A DNA stretch of 64,000 nucleotides, taken from NCBI GenBank assembly GCA_017165825.1, contig CM029370.1:14884733-14948732 (forward strand), read 5' to 3'. Below, in pieces: positions 46,697 through 60,841 of the stretch (within the stretch, counting starts at the first letter, position 1; every line of letters starts with the position of its first letter). Made by a program: the position numbers and the translations under genes. The notes beneath the pieces were generated by a model. The model ran no database searches. It worked only from the letters and a program-made list of their open reading frames with translations, and had not been told where the DNA came from. Origin of the DNA: Hepsetus odoe (Eukaryota > Chordata > Actinopteri > Characiformes > Hepsetidae).

Positions 46697-49600
46697 ATGA
46701 TTTATTTTTTATTTGTTCCATCTGTCAAAGTTTCTGGATTTTATTAGATCATATTCTTTACAAATAAAAGGTGCCAACACTGAGGGGAAAAAATGCTTTT
46801 AGAAGGTTGTAGTGGATTAAAAAGTAAAATGTCAAAATCTTTGGTGCCATTTTCGAGTGAGGCATGAGTAACAAATAAGTTCAGAACATGATGGCAGAGG
46901 CTAAGGACTACATACGGCACAAAACATATTTATGATTAAGGCTGGGCCACCTTATTGTCTTAATCAACCCAAATTGTTGCTTATCACATATTTGTCACAT
47001 TGTGACATATAGATCATTGTTCAAACATTCAACACTAACTCCAACCTTGTGTTGAAGCTGTGTCACTGGACTGTACACTTCAACTTCAGCAAAGCAGAGA
47101 CTAAGGTAAAACAATCCCTGGTTTGTTTTCATGCTTTGATTCTCTGTTATTCATTTTAGCCCTGACTTCACTCTGTGACTGACAGATGTGTTTCCACTTT
47201 AGCCCACAGATATGTTTTAACAAATACTTTGTAAAAGCCAGACAGTTGTCCTCTACTTGCATTCTTTTAAAACGTTTTTATTTTTGTCGAAAGTTTGTTA
47301 GTTCTACATGATCTGCATTGTTATCTTGACGCCTGAGGTCTACTTTCTCTGTGTGTCTAATTTATTAACATGTGAAATTGCAAACATCTGATGCATTTAT
47401 TATCGGCTTTATTACTGTGAGCTGATGGAGAGGAGAACCAGAACACAGCCTATTAGAGTCTTTGAGGAGAGAGAGTGCCATTGAAGAACTCAACAGGTCT
47501 GCTTTTTGACAAATATGTTATTCACTATTAAATAAAAAGATGAATATATTAAAAACCCGTGCCTGGGTACTTGAGTGTGTATCAGTTTTTTAATCACTCT
47601 TTGTTGTTTGAGTCCAAACGGAACAACAGATGACAAGTTTTTGGCTTGAGAGACTCTGAGAAGCATTTTTATAATTTTTTTTTTTTTTGCTTGTTTGTTT
47701 GATTTAGAGTTTTTTTATGATTGTTTAAAACCCTAGTAAACATAAGGCCTAAATAACACATTTTTACATTGCTTCAAAGAACAATTCACTGTTTCTAATT
47801 TTTAATATAAGCCTGAAAAAGCCGCAATTGCAGAGTCAACAAAGTTAAGGCAAAGTGAATTATTGTAATTTAGCATGACTAGGAACTGAGTGCTAAAATA
47901 GAAGAAAAAAACCTCCATCACCGCAAAAAGACTGTAAATGTAATTAGAACATTCCTCTAAACCTGAATGAGGTACAGAATATTAGAGCAGTGCAGCCATG
48001 TAGCCGTCACATGCAAGTTTCAACAGGGATCGGTCAAACACTGGACACCACAGTGAAGGAAACGGACAATGACAACTAAAATGAAACCTGAAACGCTGCC
48101 CTTTGTGACCCCTTGCTCATGTTGTTGCATCTTTAATAAGGAGGCAACTGATAGTTCCGCACGCAGAATGTTCCAAGGCCAAACTCACATTCATTACTCC
48201 AGCACTCAGATGCTGACCTTACAGAGACCACACATGCTTTTGTTTTGAATGGTGAATTATTCACTGTGAAGGGACAGTGAATTGTGAAAGAAGGTCATTA
48301 AGGTGTGGAGTGGAGGGAGGAATGAATCACAATGTGATGAGTGGGGTTTATGAGAGTTTAAAATGCAGCATTTATTGTCGAGGCCTGTTTTTATGATGCA
48401 TATGGGTATTAGATTGTGACAGACAAAGATATTAAACCAATAATTCCTTCACAAACATTTTCATTTATGCTTAGGATTATAGAATTGACTGCAATTTTAA
48501 CAGCTATGTGAAGCATAAACTTTGCTGATTTGATGTTGGACAAAAACACTGAATTATTCTAGATCTCTGTTGCTAACTCTGTTGCTTACTTATTGCAATG
48601 ATCACTGATTCAATGTTGGGCAATTAACACTATTGAACACTGATCCTGTGTTGATTCATCAGCAGTTATTGATGAGTCAACAGCTGCTGAACTAATGTCT
48701 GTTCAAATGCTAATGTTTTGTTACAATATGAGCATTTTCAACGAGTGGGCTCAATAGCACTCATCTCTTTTATGAGATTCACCGAAAAACAGGGAATCCA
48801 GAAGGATCTCACTAATGAATGCATGCTGTAGTTTTAAGTATAATGTACACAAACCACCATTCCTAATCTGATCTGCTTATCCTAACCAGTATCAAGTGGG
48901 GTGGTAAATGTTGTCCCAGTGCTCAAAGGACAATAGGTTGAGAAACAGGTCAAAAGTCCATCACAGGGCTTTTTTGCACACAAAGTAAAACGAAATGTTT
49001 GCTGATATGAATTTTATGTGTATTAAGTTTTTTTTGTTGTTTTTTAGTTTGGCCTTATTAAAAAGCCAGATTGCTGGATTAATAATTAAATGTTCTTCAG
49101 ACACAATCAGTCAGTCCAATACAACAAAATGTTTTTTGGAATTTAGAATCAATAGCTGTGCACAGAGGTATTCAAAGGTAGTATTTGGATCATGCCTCTA
49201 GTCTTCTTCATGCAGCATGTGGTGTTGCCCCTATGTGCACCTTTCACAGACTTTATGTTGTCATTCACAGATTCTCAAAACTTTGGTAATCACAAGCCAG
49301 CATGCAGCCTGCAGTCAGTCACCCTGCACAAAGGAGATTTAGGTTCAATCCCCATCCAGACGGAAAAGTTCAAAGCTTGGTAAGTCTCAAAGTGCTGCCT
49401 TTGCCCTCTGTACTCTTAAAACTAACATGGCATTTTTTTCTGGAAGGAATATTTAATAACAGAGTTTTCTGTCAATTCTGTATGCTTCTAACACACACAC
49501 ACACACGTGCACAGGGTGTGGCTCAATACTTGTGTGCACATTAAAGGAAGGGAAAAAAGAAAGACAATTATAGACTTATTATTTCAAGCTTGACATCAAT

Positions 49601-52600
49601 GACGTGCAAAAAGGTGCATTGATGAATAAATATAATTATATATAATATATATAATTTATGAAATATATATAGTTAGGCTTTGAGCAATCTGTCCTCTCCA
49701 AAGTTTTTCTTGAGTCTAAAACATGTTGTTTCTGCACACTCAGCAAATCTGAATGAAAAGCGAATGAAAAAAGTCAGAATGAAAAGAATGAAAGGTGCTC
49801 TGCATTAGATCTTCTGTTAAAGGCTTGGAAATGTAAGTGAGATTCTTGTCGGTGATTTATGTATGTACAATAATGTATGCTTTCACTATTAATATTAATA
49901 CTGAACATTTTTTTGTTGGTAAAGTAGCATCCAAATTGAAAAACAACATTCCTCAACTATTCAGCCATCATTGGGAACCATTTAATCAACTAGATGAATG
50001 TCCAATTTGAATTAATGCCCAATATAAGATCAACATAAATACCACCTCAGATATTATGCTGATTACGTGGTTTTGTCCAAAATAATATTGTTTCAATCAA
50101 AGTTAGCTATCTGGATTATATACTCATCACACAGCATTTAATGGAAAGCTACTGTGTTGGTGTGTGAGCATGTGCACTCTTTTTACACAGACTATTTGTC
50201 CCAGGTCTTCACAAAGCTAGAAAGAAATGAACATTCTATTAGCAATGTTATTGCTGATGCTGTTTAGCATAAAGTGGACCTTTTTTCACAATGAAGTCAG
50301 TGTGCATAATGTAAATCCCAAAAAATATACAATGATGCTTTAAAGTTTCCTGTTTTGGGCATAAACATGACCCGAAACATCCGATTTCAAACTAGTTATT
50401 CTTAACAGAAAAATAGATAATGAAAATCCAAATAAAATATTACAAAACATTGTACTTAGTCAGTCAACAATTGAGGAAAAGGATGCAAAAGCATGTAGAT
50501 CTCTAAGATTAGTTGTTTTTTTTATTAGTTACATTTACATTTACATATTAGTTGCATTAAAAAAATTAATTTAGAGTCTAGTGTTTTCGTTCAAAGAGAT
50601 GACAAACAGGTGCAAGTGGGCGCGCTGTTTTACATTGATCTGTCAGAAAAGTCTGATTGCAAACATGCAACACTTTGTGCAAGTGCAGCACACTGTGAAC
50701 TGGTGAGCTTTTGATGCTTATCAAACATTGCAAAACATTACAATGGAAAACATGCTGGAAAACATTACAAAACAATTTCCAAAAACCAACACTCTGACTG
50801 CAAATGGAGGAATTTCAAGGCCGATGTTACCCTCGCCAGGAACCGTCAACCAACAGAGAGGACTCCTGGAGCAAGCCGTGTAGTAGTCTACTAAGGGTTT
50901 ATAGAATCTAAAGGCCTCATATCAGTTAATGTTATGTTGTATTTTTTCTGAACACTGACTAACTGCAGTGTGCATTTCAGGGTTGCTAGGAGGAAGCTAT
51001 TGCTCTCCAAATATGACATTTCAACCCATCCACAGATTATTAAAGATCCCATTGACAAGTTATAAAACTATTGTGAATACGTTTTTAGTTGTGAGATCCA
51101 AAATGTATTTTTTTTTCAATGAGAAACTTTTTGTTTGGTTAAATGAAAACACTGCATTCCAGCATCAGATACTTATCCCATTGGTTGGGCCTGTTTTGCA
51201 AGGATGGCTTGCTGTCATTGATAACGCAATAAATTCTAAATTATTCCATCAAATGCAAGGACGTTTGTCTGTGAACTGAATCGCAAGATAAAGTGGGTCA
51301 TGCAGCAGGACAAAGACCTTAAGCCTAAGAATGTTTTCTCCAAAAAAACAACTAAACAAAGAGTTTCTTACTGTTACGGAATGATCTTTAGTCAGGAGAA
51401 ATGTCGTGGAAGGTAATTACACATTGTAATACTCACTAATGATGTAATGCGGATATAAGGTATTGTAAACTGAGGAAACAAAATGGGTAGTAAAATGCTT
51501 GGGTGATGTGGTCTGGACACATGCACATAGTTGGGAGTCTCATACTCAATGTTATTAGACATTAATTATATACATAGAATTCAGAAACCACAATCTTACT
51601 GAAGCTAACCAGAATTAATGATCGACGCTCTGCTCTGACTCATTGGGACTTCTAAACCCTACCCAAATGAGGAACACCTGTGCCCTCATGAGCAAAGGTG
51701 TGCTCAGTCAAAGCAGAGCACCACCTACCGTGACAGGTAATTCTATGGCATCACTCAAAAGCTAAAAACACTTTTGCTCAGTGTGTCCTATTGTCTTATT
51801 CCTTTCGTACATTACATCATTTCTCCACCTCTATCTGCCATCACTCCATCCATCAGCAGTTGAAAGGCCAATAGGAGAGCTGCCATCAAGTTACAATTCA
51901 CAGGTATGTAGCAAACACTATTTACGCCTCAGGCATGCCACACCATGAACAGCACCAAATTACAAACATATAATTCCTTCAGATTAGGGCTGCATTTTTA
52001 TAGGGCTGCATACTTTAGATTTCTTCAGAATTGGAATTAGCCCTAAATAATACATAACATAATATAATATAATATAATATAAGTTTTTTATTATAAGTGT
52101 AATATATGTAATATTTCTCAAGATCTTATAAGATTGCATTTAAAATATTACAAAATGTTTTATTTTATTTTTGATTTAAGGAAACTGACAAATGGTTCTA
52201 AATTGACATGATATTACATTTACATATCGACTCTTTCATGATCCATCCATTGAAAGGTTCTTTAGGGCAGTAGTTTCCAGCCCTGGTCCTGGAGGCTCCC
52301 TGTCCTGACTTAACTTAACAAGGCTTTCCTGGATGTGGTAGAGCTGTTCTAAAAGATGTTACCAGGACCAAGAACTACTGCACAGAGAAACAAAACCGTT
52401 TCTTTTTTTTTTTTTCTGCAGCATCATGGAAAATATTTTGATGAAACCTTTCTTTCATCAAATCCTCCTTAGGTTGCATGTAAGTTAACCGCTGGCCATC
52501 CCAAATATAGCAAACGAGACACAAGCCCTGGAACCCTAGAAATTACAAAAGTGCTGACCCAAAAGGCCCTTACAGGTTGGCACTAATCAAGAGAGACGCA

Positions 52601-55160
52601 CTGTTCATCTAATAATCTAGTATGGAATAATGTAAATGTAAAAGCTAAGGGAGCTCTGAGGTTTAAACCCAGTCAGACAGTGAGCTGTCCATACATTGAC
52701 AGGTATCAGCACGTGATCCGTCTTGCGTGATGACAGAATTTAAACATTCATCTCATTAAATCCTGACACTGTCTCATTCCTGGAGCTCAGCCTTAATGCA
52801 GGGTAGACAGCTGCTGGCTTGCTTCCACAATCTAACCTTGTCCTGTCATGAACTTGCAGGAAAATGTTATGCCAGTGAATGGTATTGTAAGGAAAGTAAA
52901 GGCTTCTGAACCCATCCATAGCTAGAGTCATTTCTTGGTATTATTTCTCTGACGCACACTGCTAACAACAGAAAACTAACACCTAACAAAAACTAAAGGA
53001 AACATGGACAATTAGGTGGAAATGCTTATTATCAAGCAATGCAAATCTGCCAGTATTATTATATACTGCTATTATTGCCAGTATTTACTTGACAGATGTT
53101 CCCCAGGACTGCAACAGAGACCTCAAAAAGATCATTAGCAGCTGTGGCACTATTATGTTTGCTGTTTGAAGTTTAGCTGCTTGAGAATGCAGTATGAGTG
53201 GGGTTTGCCAGTTCCAAATATTTCCAGAAGCCAGCATGCACCTAAAAGGATGGTCAACAGAGCTCTTATTTAACGCATTAATGCTATCTAGACGCCAGAT
53301 TTTAAAATCATTATATTGTTATTGTTTCATTTCTGCTAAGTCAATTTTACAGTAAATTCAGCAGGTAAATATAGAGAATGAAGGTCTAAATTCCTACTCT
53401 AGCCATTTATTTTGTTTGCTTACAGTACATACTCTCTGTCTGAATGACTGCCTGGCTACCTGCCTAACTATCTCTCTCTCTGTCTCTCTCTCTCTCTGTT
53501 TCCCCACTCTCTAGCCCAGGGTTAGGTTGCTGAGGTTTTCCGTAGAGTTTTGTTCAAGCATGACTTGTATCATTAATTATCCTTTGACAGTCTAAATGCA
53601 TGTCTGCATACCTGTGTCACATCAATTAAATCAAGAGGAGGAAGCCTATTTGTCTAGTTTTCAGACTCTGTGTTAAGCAACAGTTCTCTTCAGACATAAC
53701 CTGACCCTTCTCCTTTCGCCAAGCAAACCCCCTGCTTCAATTTCTCAGGAATAAACACTGCAAAATTTACACTTGCTTTTGTTCAGTCAATAGGATCTCA
53801 CTATTCCATGTTAAAGAAATGGAAAAATCACATGTCCTTATGTAATTTTGTTCTTGCTCTTCTCACAGCATCTGAGAACTCCTGCAAAATGGCCTCAGAA
53901 TGTTTCACAAAATCATGTTTGAGAAGTACCTCTCACCCAGTCCTCTCTCCTATACTATCTCCCTATCTCCAATGTTATCATCCTTTTTTTGTTTGTTTTT
54001 TTCCCCAGAACTTCGTTTTAGGCAATAAGACACAGCAAAAGCATCCTTTGTCTTTTTTGGAATTATTTTCCTACTGCAACTCTGACCCAAATAATCCTCT
54101 TCTCTATGGCATTTTCTCATATCCTTGTGATCAGCATCTTTATTTGTATAAGCCCAAAGGCATGTACCCTTCCTCTCCTTCCAATAAATAAGCATGTTTG
54201 GGTAGGGGGGATGTGGGTAAGAGAAAGGCATCTTATTAAATGGGATTTTCAAGAGGTCAGGAACCGTTTCCAGAATTCTGCTGGGCATCTGGAAGAGCCA
54301 CAAACATAAATGTGGCTGTGTGTTCTTCGCGCAAATTTACCCATCAAGAGGAATATTTTTATTCAAGGATATTAAGTAGCTTGAACTGAAATGTTAAAGG
54401 CATTATACCATTGACCTAAAACCGAACAAGATCCATGATTATGGATCAGTCGTATTCTCTGATTACAGAGTGTGTGCATGTGGTTTTCAACTGCTTGATG
54501 CAATGGTATTACACATAAAACGACCTCTATACTCTAAAAAGCTACTGGAGTGTCACAGGGACAGTACTTCTTGCATCACTGCCCTCAAGAGTACACATTC
54601 ATTACCTTTAGCTCAAGAAATAACCACATTTCACTGCAGGTATATTTTTAATGTGGAGTGACTCTGTAACCCCTCACCTGAATCCAGGCTTTCTATTTGC
54701 TGCTCTAATTAAAAAAAAGTTAGGTAATAAAAAGGTACTTTTTTTTTTTTGCTTTGAAACATTTATACTCTTTGTACCATGGTGAAAGAAAACTTGCACG
54801 TTCTCTTGTTTTTCTCACAGTGATACAAATTATAGACATCTGAATTCTGGCAAGCTGCTGGCAATCTAAGTGCAAGGCATGTTCTGACCGAGGTTTGGGT
54901 TCGTACATACAAATCCACCATGGCTTCAGATATTTTGCTCATTTCTGGCAAAGCTTGTTCTCCTGAAGTGTAGCTGTTGTCCCCCTGCAATCTGTTAATA
55001 ACTTCAAAGATGAGCCTAGAGGACTAAATTTAACGGGGAAATTGAAATTAAGTACCCAAGTAATTCTGAACACCTGCTTTTGTGTCAGCCTCCAGTCATA
55101 AAAATTGGGATACTACAAATATTCCATGGGCCAATTTCTAGAAGTATAATAGAGCTTACG

Positions 55161-55234
55161 GGAAATATGCAGACGGAAAATAATTTCCAGTGTTTATGGA
55201 AATATGCAGACGGAAAATAATTTCCCGTGTTTAT
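55161..55234. repeat. 37-bp tandem duplication
   Basis: Two units beginning GGAAATATGCAGACGGAAAA at 55161 and 55198, nearly identical (TTTCCAGTG versus TTTCCCGTG). Confidence 0.9.
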
Positions 55235-56252
55235 TTACTTCTGCTTTTGCAGTTTAACGTTCTGCAGGTCTCAACTTAGCATCTTCATCGGACATTTTTT
55301 GAACTGCTGGAGGAAACTAGAGGTCAAGAGGAATCTCCTACAGAAAGAAAATATGCACAATATCTCCACACAGGACCCAGTGTCATGTTTCGCAGTGCTC
55401 TGTCCTTACTGGCACTGAGCTGCCTTGTCAACAGGTGTGTCTCACTAATCTAAAGGTATATAGATCCCAGTGAGGGAGTGTCAGATCTACTGTGCATGCT
55501 TGATCACTCCCCAGAATAAACAGTGCATTCCCTGTTCTTTGCAAAACACAGAAAAACAGTGTCTCCAGGAACACAAGTCGAAGAGAATATGTCCAGTCAC
55601 TACTATAATACATATGTTATAGTAGCTACTATAATACATATGTTTTTATCCCAAAGTTAAAGGGGAAAATGTCTTTGTCAATCAGATGCTTCAGTGTTTT
55701 TTTAAAGCAGCATCCGTCTCTTTCCTGTAATGCTCAAAAGGCAATTGTTACATTTGTTTTGCAACATCCATTATTATTGGTCAGAGAAGCAAATTCACTT
55801 ATTGAACTGTTTGTCTTCCCTCTTTAAGTCATTTTGTTTGTCTCTCACACACACCTTTTAAACACAGCCTTTCAAACAACTTTTCCATCAAGACAAAGAA
55901 AGGAAAGTCATAGGCTTTCTTCAGATTTGAGGGATGGTCTTTGGTTTTACTCTGTGATATATGAATTGTCAAACACACGCACGCACGCGTGCACACAAAC
56001 ATCCTACTCTGCATCCTGCCGGTGTACATTAAGACGCACATGTATCAAACTTATACATAAAGTAACTGTGGGATCTATTATCATATCTCTGCTCCATCCT
56101 GTAGATAGCCTACCAACATCCTGTTCCTCTAGGCTACATCTGCACAAGGACAAGGAAATCAACCTTCCTTCCTCTACTGTCTACTTGAAAGTGCTTCCTA
56201 CATACTGTAGGACATACTGCATATAGTACACTTAAGGGTGCCACACATACAC

Positions 56253-56253
56253 A

Positions 56254-56307
<54 letters not shown>
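56253..56307. repeat. (CA)n microsatellite
   Basis: An uninterrupted CA run of about 55 bp. Confidence 0.95.
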
Positions 56308-56310
<3 letters not shown>

Positions 56311-57086
56311 CTTTGCTAGTAACGTTTTTTTTAAAAAACATTAAGTAGCTTCTGTTGAATTAGGTTTTTCATCTTACATCTGAGGAACTGACGGTGCTTA
56401 GTAAAACACAGGTTTGTGTGTCAGTCAGCTCTAATCTGTGCAGCGTTAAGCCTATTTAGTGGAATTATAACTGTATAGATAACATTTTGAACAAAGAATG
56501 GTCCTATTTCTGAAACCATCTGCACATAATTTAACCATAAAGCACATTTGTCTGTTTGAACTCGCTATATAAGTAATCCCAGATTCTCGTCAGATGAACA
56601 ATGAGCTCTCTTGTTGCTGATAATGTAACAGCAGCTAATGAGGGCAAAGTGTGGTATCAGTAGAAAACGTAGCTCATTCCAGAATACGTAAAAAATCAAA
56701 GACACTTTCTGACATGCACACACACACATACACATTCTCACTTAGTTTTTATACCTTGCGAAATATTTTGTTATTTATGCTATTTTACTATTTAAGTCCA
56801 TCTGATAATCATTTTCAAACTTGAATCCTTATTTTTAAACCCAGTAGCAAAAAAATGACATTATGTCATTGAAAAAAAAACATTCAGGTACATTTTTATC
56901 GCAATGTTTGTTTCCCCTGTTTTGTTTTGTTTTGTTTTAATTCAGGACATCCTGGTCATGAGGAAGAACAAACACACGAAACAGACATCTGTCATACATG
57001 GAAAGCAAAGAGTGCATTCTGAAATTCAGTGAAACCAAAGAAAGCAATCAAAAGAGAAAAATGAATTTGCCTATCAAGTGTGAGTG

Positions 57087-57102
57087 CGTGTGTGTGTGTG
57101 TA

Positions 57103-57177
<75 letters not shown>
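57087..57177. repeat. (GT)n microsatellite
   Basis: About 90 bp of GT with few interruptions; the Cys-Val frame across it is an artefact. Confidence 0.95.
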
Positions 57178-57180
<3 letters not shown>

Positions 57181-57412
57181 AGTGCATGTGTGTGTATGAG
57201 TGTGTGTGTAGACTCTGAGGCTATTGTCTGGTGGGTTTCTTTTTTGTTGTTGGTTTGTTTGTGTTTCCTGTCTGTGGGTGTTTTTCTCTCGTCCAGCTGT
57301 GTGAGTGGAGAGGGTGACGCTTGAGATTCACATTAGTAGAGCTGATAACCTGAGCACTACAGCTTCCTCCACAGCTGGACCTCACCACTGGCCTCTAGCA
57401 CTCAGAGCACAC

Positions 57413-57413
57413 A

Positions 57414-57457
<44 letters not shown>

Positions 57458-57487
57458 GACACACACATACACACACACACACACACA
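57413..57487. repeat. (CT)n(CA)n compound microsatellite
   Basis: A CT run followed by a CA run with GACA and ATAC interruptions. Confidence 0.95.
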
Positions 57488-57613
57488 GAGAATTGACTGT
57501 GTGGAGAGTTGTGCTGAGGAGAGTGGAATCAGGTGTGTTGCATGAAGCCTTGTGTTGTGGTAGGCCTCCCAGCCTTTGAAATATGAAATAAGACATAAAC
57601 ATAAACTTAAAAA

Positions 57614-58165
57614 TGGATCAGTTATAACATTAAAACCACCTGCCTAATATTGTGTAGGTCCCCTTTGTGCTGCCAAAACAACTTTGATCCATTGAGGCAT
57701 GGACTCCACAAGACCCCTGAAGGTGTATTTTGGTATCTGGCACTAAGATGTTAGCAGCAGATCCCTTAAATCCTGTAATTTGTGAAGTGGGGCCTCCAAG
57801 TATTGGACTAGTTTGTCCAGCACATCCCACAGATGCTCAGTTTGATTGTGATCTGGGAAATCTGGAGGCTAAGTCAACAACTTGTGGTCTTTGCTGTGTT
57901 CCCTAAATGTCCCTTACCTTTTATTCCGGTGTGGCAGGGCAGGTTGTGGCAGGTTATTGTGCTGGAAAAGGCCACTTCTACTATTAGGGAATACTGGGGT
58001 CCTAAAGAAGTGTACTGGGTTCACAGCAGCATTCAGGTCGGTGCTACCTGTCAGAGAAACATTTACATGAATGTCAGGATCCAAGGTTCCCTAGCAGAAC
58101 ATTGACCATAGCATCAAACTGCCTCTGTCAGAACCCAGTCTTCCCTTAACTCATCTTCTTGTCTT
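57614..58165 (-). pseudogene. Degraded Tc1/mariner transposase, 3' part
   Basis: The + strand begins TGGATCAGTTATAACATTAA, a known type of fish repeat end. The minus strand near 57790-57870 reads PPDFPDHNQTEHLWDVLDKL, a decayed form of the Tc1 PPxSPDLNPIEHLWD block with the third catalytic residue region. Frameshifts and stops break the rest. It resembles the intron 17 remnant, which preserves a different part. Confidence 0.75.
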
Positions 58166-60604
58166 CACACACCATCCACTTGAAATTAAAAGAAAGCTCA
58201 CATTCAGATAATATGTTTAAGGACATTTGTTATATGTATGTTAATATCTAAACCTCTGTAACCTCTCATAAAAAGGAACTTGCTCTTTTAGTTAAAACAA
58301 CCACGCGTAGACCTTTTCCCAAAAATATTTAAAACATTTGAGTGGTTTTGATATTGCAGTATAGGCCTTATTTCTGTGCATGTCAAGCCAAGACATGTTT
58401 GTATAAATAGGTTTGAAACACATTGCATTATAACAAGCTGATCAGCTGTCTGGATCAAAAATTGACTTTAGGGTTTTTGCAAAACCTATTGGCACCATTG
58501 ACCTTGTAGCCAAGTTGAGTTTCTCCGAATTAGGACATATACATGATAAAACAGACAAACTCATACACATACATTTCGTAGGACTTTTTTCTAGAAGTCA
58601 CTCTTCTTGATTTTCCAAAGGGAAAAGATTTACTATGAAGCCGTAATGAGGGAGTCAAAAACATCCTGAGATTTCGTGAACACCCCGCTGTCCATACACA
58701 CACACACACAATCTAATGAGGTCATATTTATGAATGGGGTCTGTAGCCAACTTCATCAATGCAAGGAGACTTCACATCCTGTCCAGCTCAAAACAGCACA
58801 GTGCTGGCACTGATTAAAGTTATCTGGCTTAAATGAGGTAACTCCCTGACCACAGCTGCAGACTGAACAGGAGTGTTGCTTAGGATGAATTGCAATTCCA
58901 TTGATATTTATCCCCAAGAGACAACTGACTGGCCTTTTCATGCTTCTTCCATAAACATGTTCATTTGTGGCAACTGTTAGCCATGCTTATGAACCTAATG
59001 AACAAATTGATTTCTTTTGGTTTTTTTTTTTTAAATGTAAATGCTGTATAGCTTATCTAAGTACCTTTGACTGCATTTTTTCATTTTGTTACATTTTATT
59101 TTTGCTAATGTTCTTTTCCATACTCACGACAGTTTCTATGAAAGAATAAGACATGTTGGTGTAAACTTTTAGTTTGTCAAAACTTTCTTTCCTGTCTGCC
59201 TCTACTCATTTTATCTGGTAGCCAAGTGGGGACATATGCTAATCAGCTCTGCTACTATATTTTGTGAGATGATAGGATACCAGTCAAGCAGAATGAAGTT
59301 AATGGGGCAAAAAGGTTCAAGGCTTTACTTAAAAAAATGTATGCTTAAGTATAACCCTGGCACAACACATGGCAGTAATTACAATCACAAGCAGAGTCAC
59401 TTTAGCACAATGGAAAAACATATCAAATGGATGAACTATTAATCATTTAAGACAACAAATGTTCAGAACAGACGAATAGTTGGACAAAACAGTCTGTTCA
59501 AAAGAAGCATAAACCTAACTACACTATTAAGACTGAAATATAAACCTTTTCATGATTTCTTTTACAGACATGATGGATGTGGATTTTCTCCAACCAATTT
59601 TGTTTCCCTGTTCCTATTTATATGAAAACAAGAAAGAAATTTCGGATTTTGGCCAGACTGAGTAATCTATTGAAAGTCTCCTGCATTCGCATTTGTTTGC
59701 AGCATAATTCCTCATTCTCACTGTCATGTTTCTGCAGTTCTAGCTTTTGACTTTTACCCAAATAAATTTGATTCGTGCAGCCCTTTTTCAGTGTAATTAT
59801 CATGCTATGTGATGATTTGAAATCAATCCCCTTTCCCCACATGTCTTGGAATTACGCTGTCATGCAGTTAAGAGATTTGTTTCCCTACCTGCACCTCCCT
59901 CAACCAATTTCTTTTTTTTTTTTGCATAAATGAAATTTGGCCAATTACCACAATATCCAGTCATTACATAAAGCCTGATGCATGAAGGATTAAATGATTC
60001 CATTTATATTGATCTGTTTGGAGTCTTGTGTTGCAATGATTCAAAAGCTTGGAAGGAACACCCTTTTTCATAGTTGACAAAAGCAAAACATAGAAAAGCT
60101 TGCAGACACTCTCACACCTGTCAGGACACAGCATGATGAGATGTTAAGCTGCTCAGAGCATCTTGTCTAATCCCCCTACTGCTCTCAGTGTGGAACTCTG
60201 GCCTTTGTACAGACTGCTCTTTCTGAATTTGTAAACATCAGTCTGCTCTTCTGGCTTGAACAAAACTCCATTCTTGTCCGCTTTTTGCTACAGGCTGTGT
60301 CTTAAGACTGAATACACAGCCAGGGACTTTGGAAGTGGGGGAGTTAAGGGTTTCAATTGCATTCAAATGCAAAAGCTAATAAAAAAGTGGCAAATGTGCA
60401 AATGTTAAGGTGGAGTATGTTTTTCATTTGTTTTCATTTTGACAAGCTAAATCCCACTTTGTAAAGAGTGAAAGCTTTTAAAGAGTTGTGGGCCAGTCCT
60501 ATTGTTAAAAGTGATCTAACATTTTAAACTTAAAAAAGGTCAAATAACATAATAATCATTTGTTTTTAACCAGTGGATCTCATGTTTGAGTGTGGCTGAG
60601 GACA
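58166..60604. other. Intergenic, no recognised feature
   Basis: AT-rich 2.4 kb. Frames under 75 codons only. Nothing else seen. Confidence 0.5.
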
Positions 60605-60841
60605 TCCATCCATCATCTTCTGCTTGTCCCAAACGGGGTCGCGCTGGAGTCCAACCCAGCGCACACAGGGCGAGGATAGGGGACACACCCTGGACAGGTC
60701 GCCAGCCCATTGCAGGGAGGAGCAGGACGGGGATGGCACCTTGCTCAAGGGCACCCCAGGGCAACCTATTGGGAAGGGGTTCGAACCCCCAATCTTCCGA
60801 TCATAGGGCCAATGCCCTAACCACTAGGACACCGCTGCCCC
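60605..60841 (-). mobile_element. SINE type B, full length, minus strand
   Basis: On the minus strand it reads GGGGGCAGCGGTGTCCTAGTGG, then GGGGGTTCGAACCCC (intact B box), GGGCTGGCGACCTGTCCAGG, the CCCGTTTGGGACAAGCAG tail and a GATGGATGG end. This is the best-preserved type B copy. Confidence 0.87.

Larger units (their letters stand above)
46697..57613. other. Intergenic, about 11 kb, no supported gene
   Basis: AT-rich sequence with scattered microsatellites: (AATAT)n near 52062, (CA)n at 56253-56307, (GT)n at 57087-57177 and (CT)n(CA)n at 57413-57487. It also has a 37-bp duplication at 55161-55234 and a 26-bp one near 55600-55645. Frames up to 130 codons (for example 53808-54191 and 55834-56226) show no domain, no splice context and overlapping frames on the other strand. 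Distal regulatory elements of KIT could lie here, but none can be identified from sequence alone. Confidence 0.55.

Noticed and set aside
53808..54303. 127-codon + and 117-codon - frames over the same bases
   Set aside because: Opposed overlapping frames in AT-rich intergenic DNA with no family likeness.
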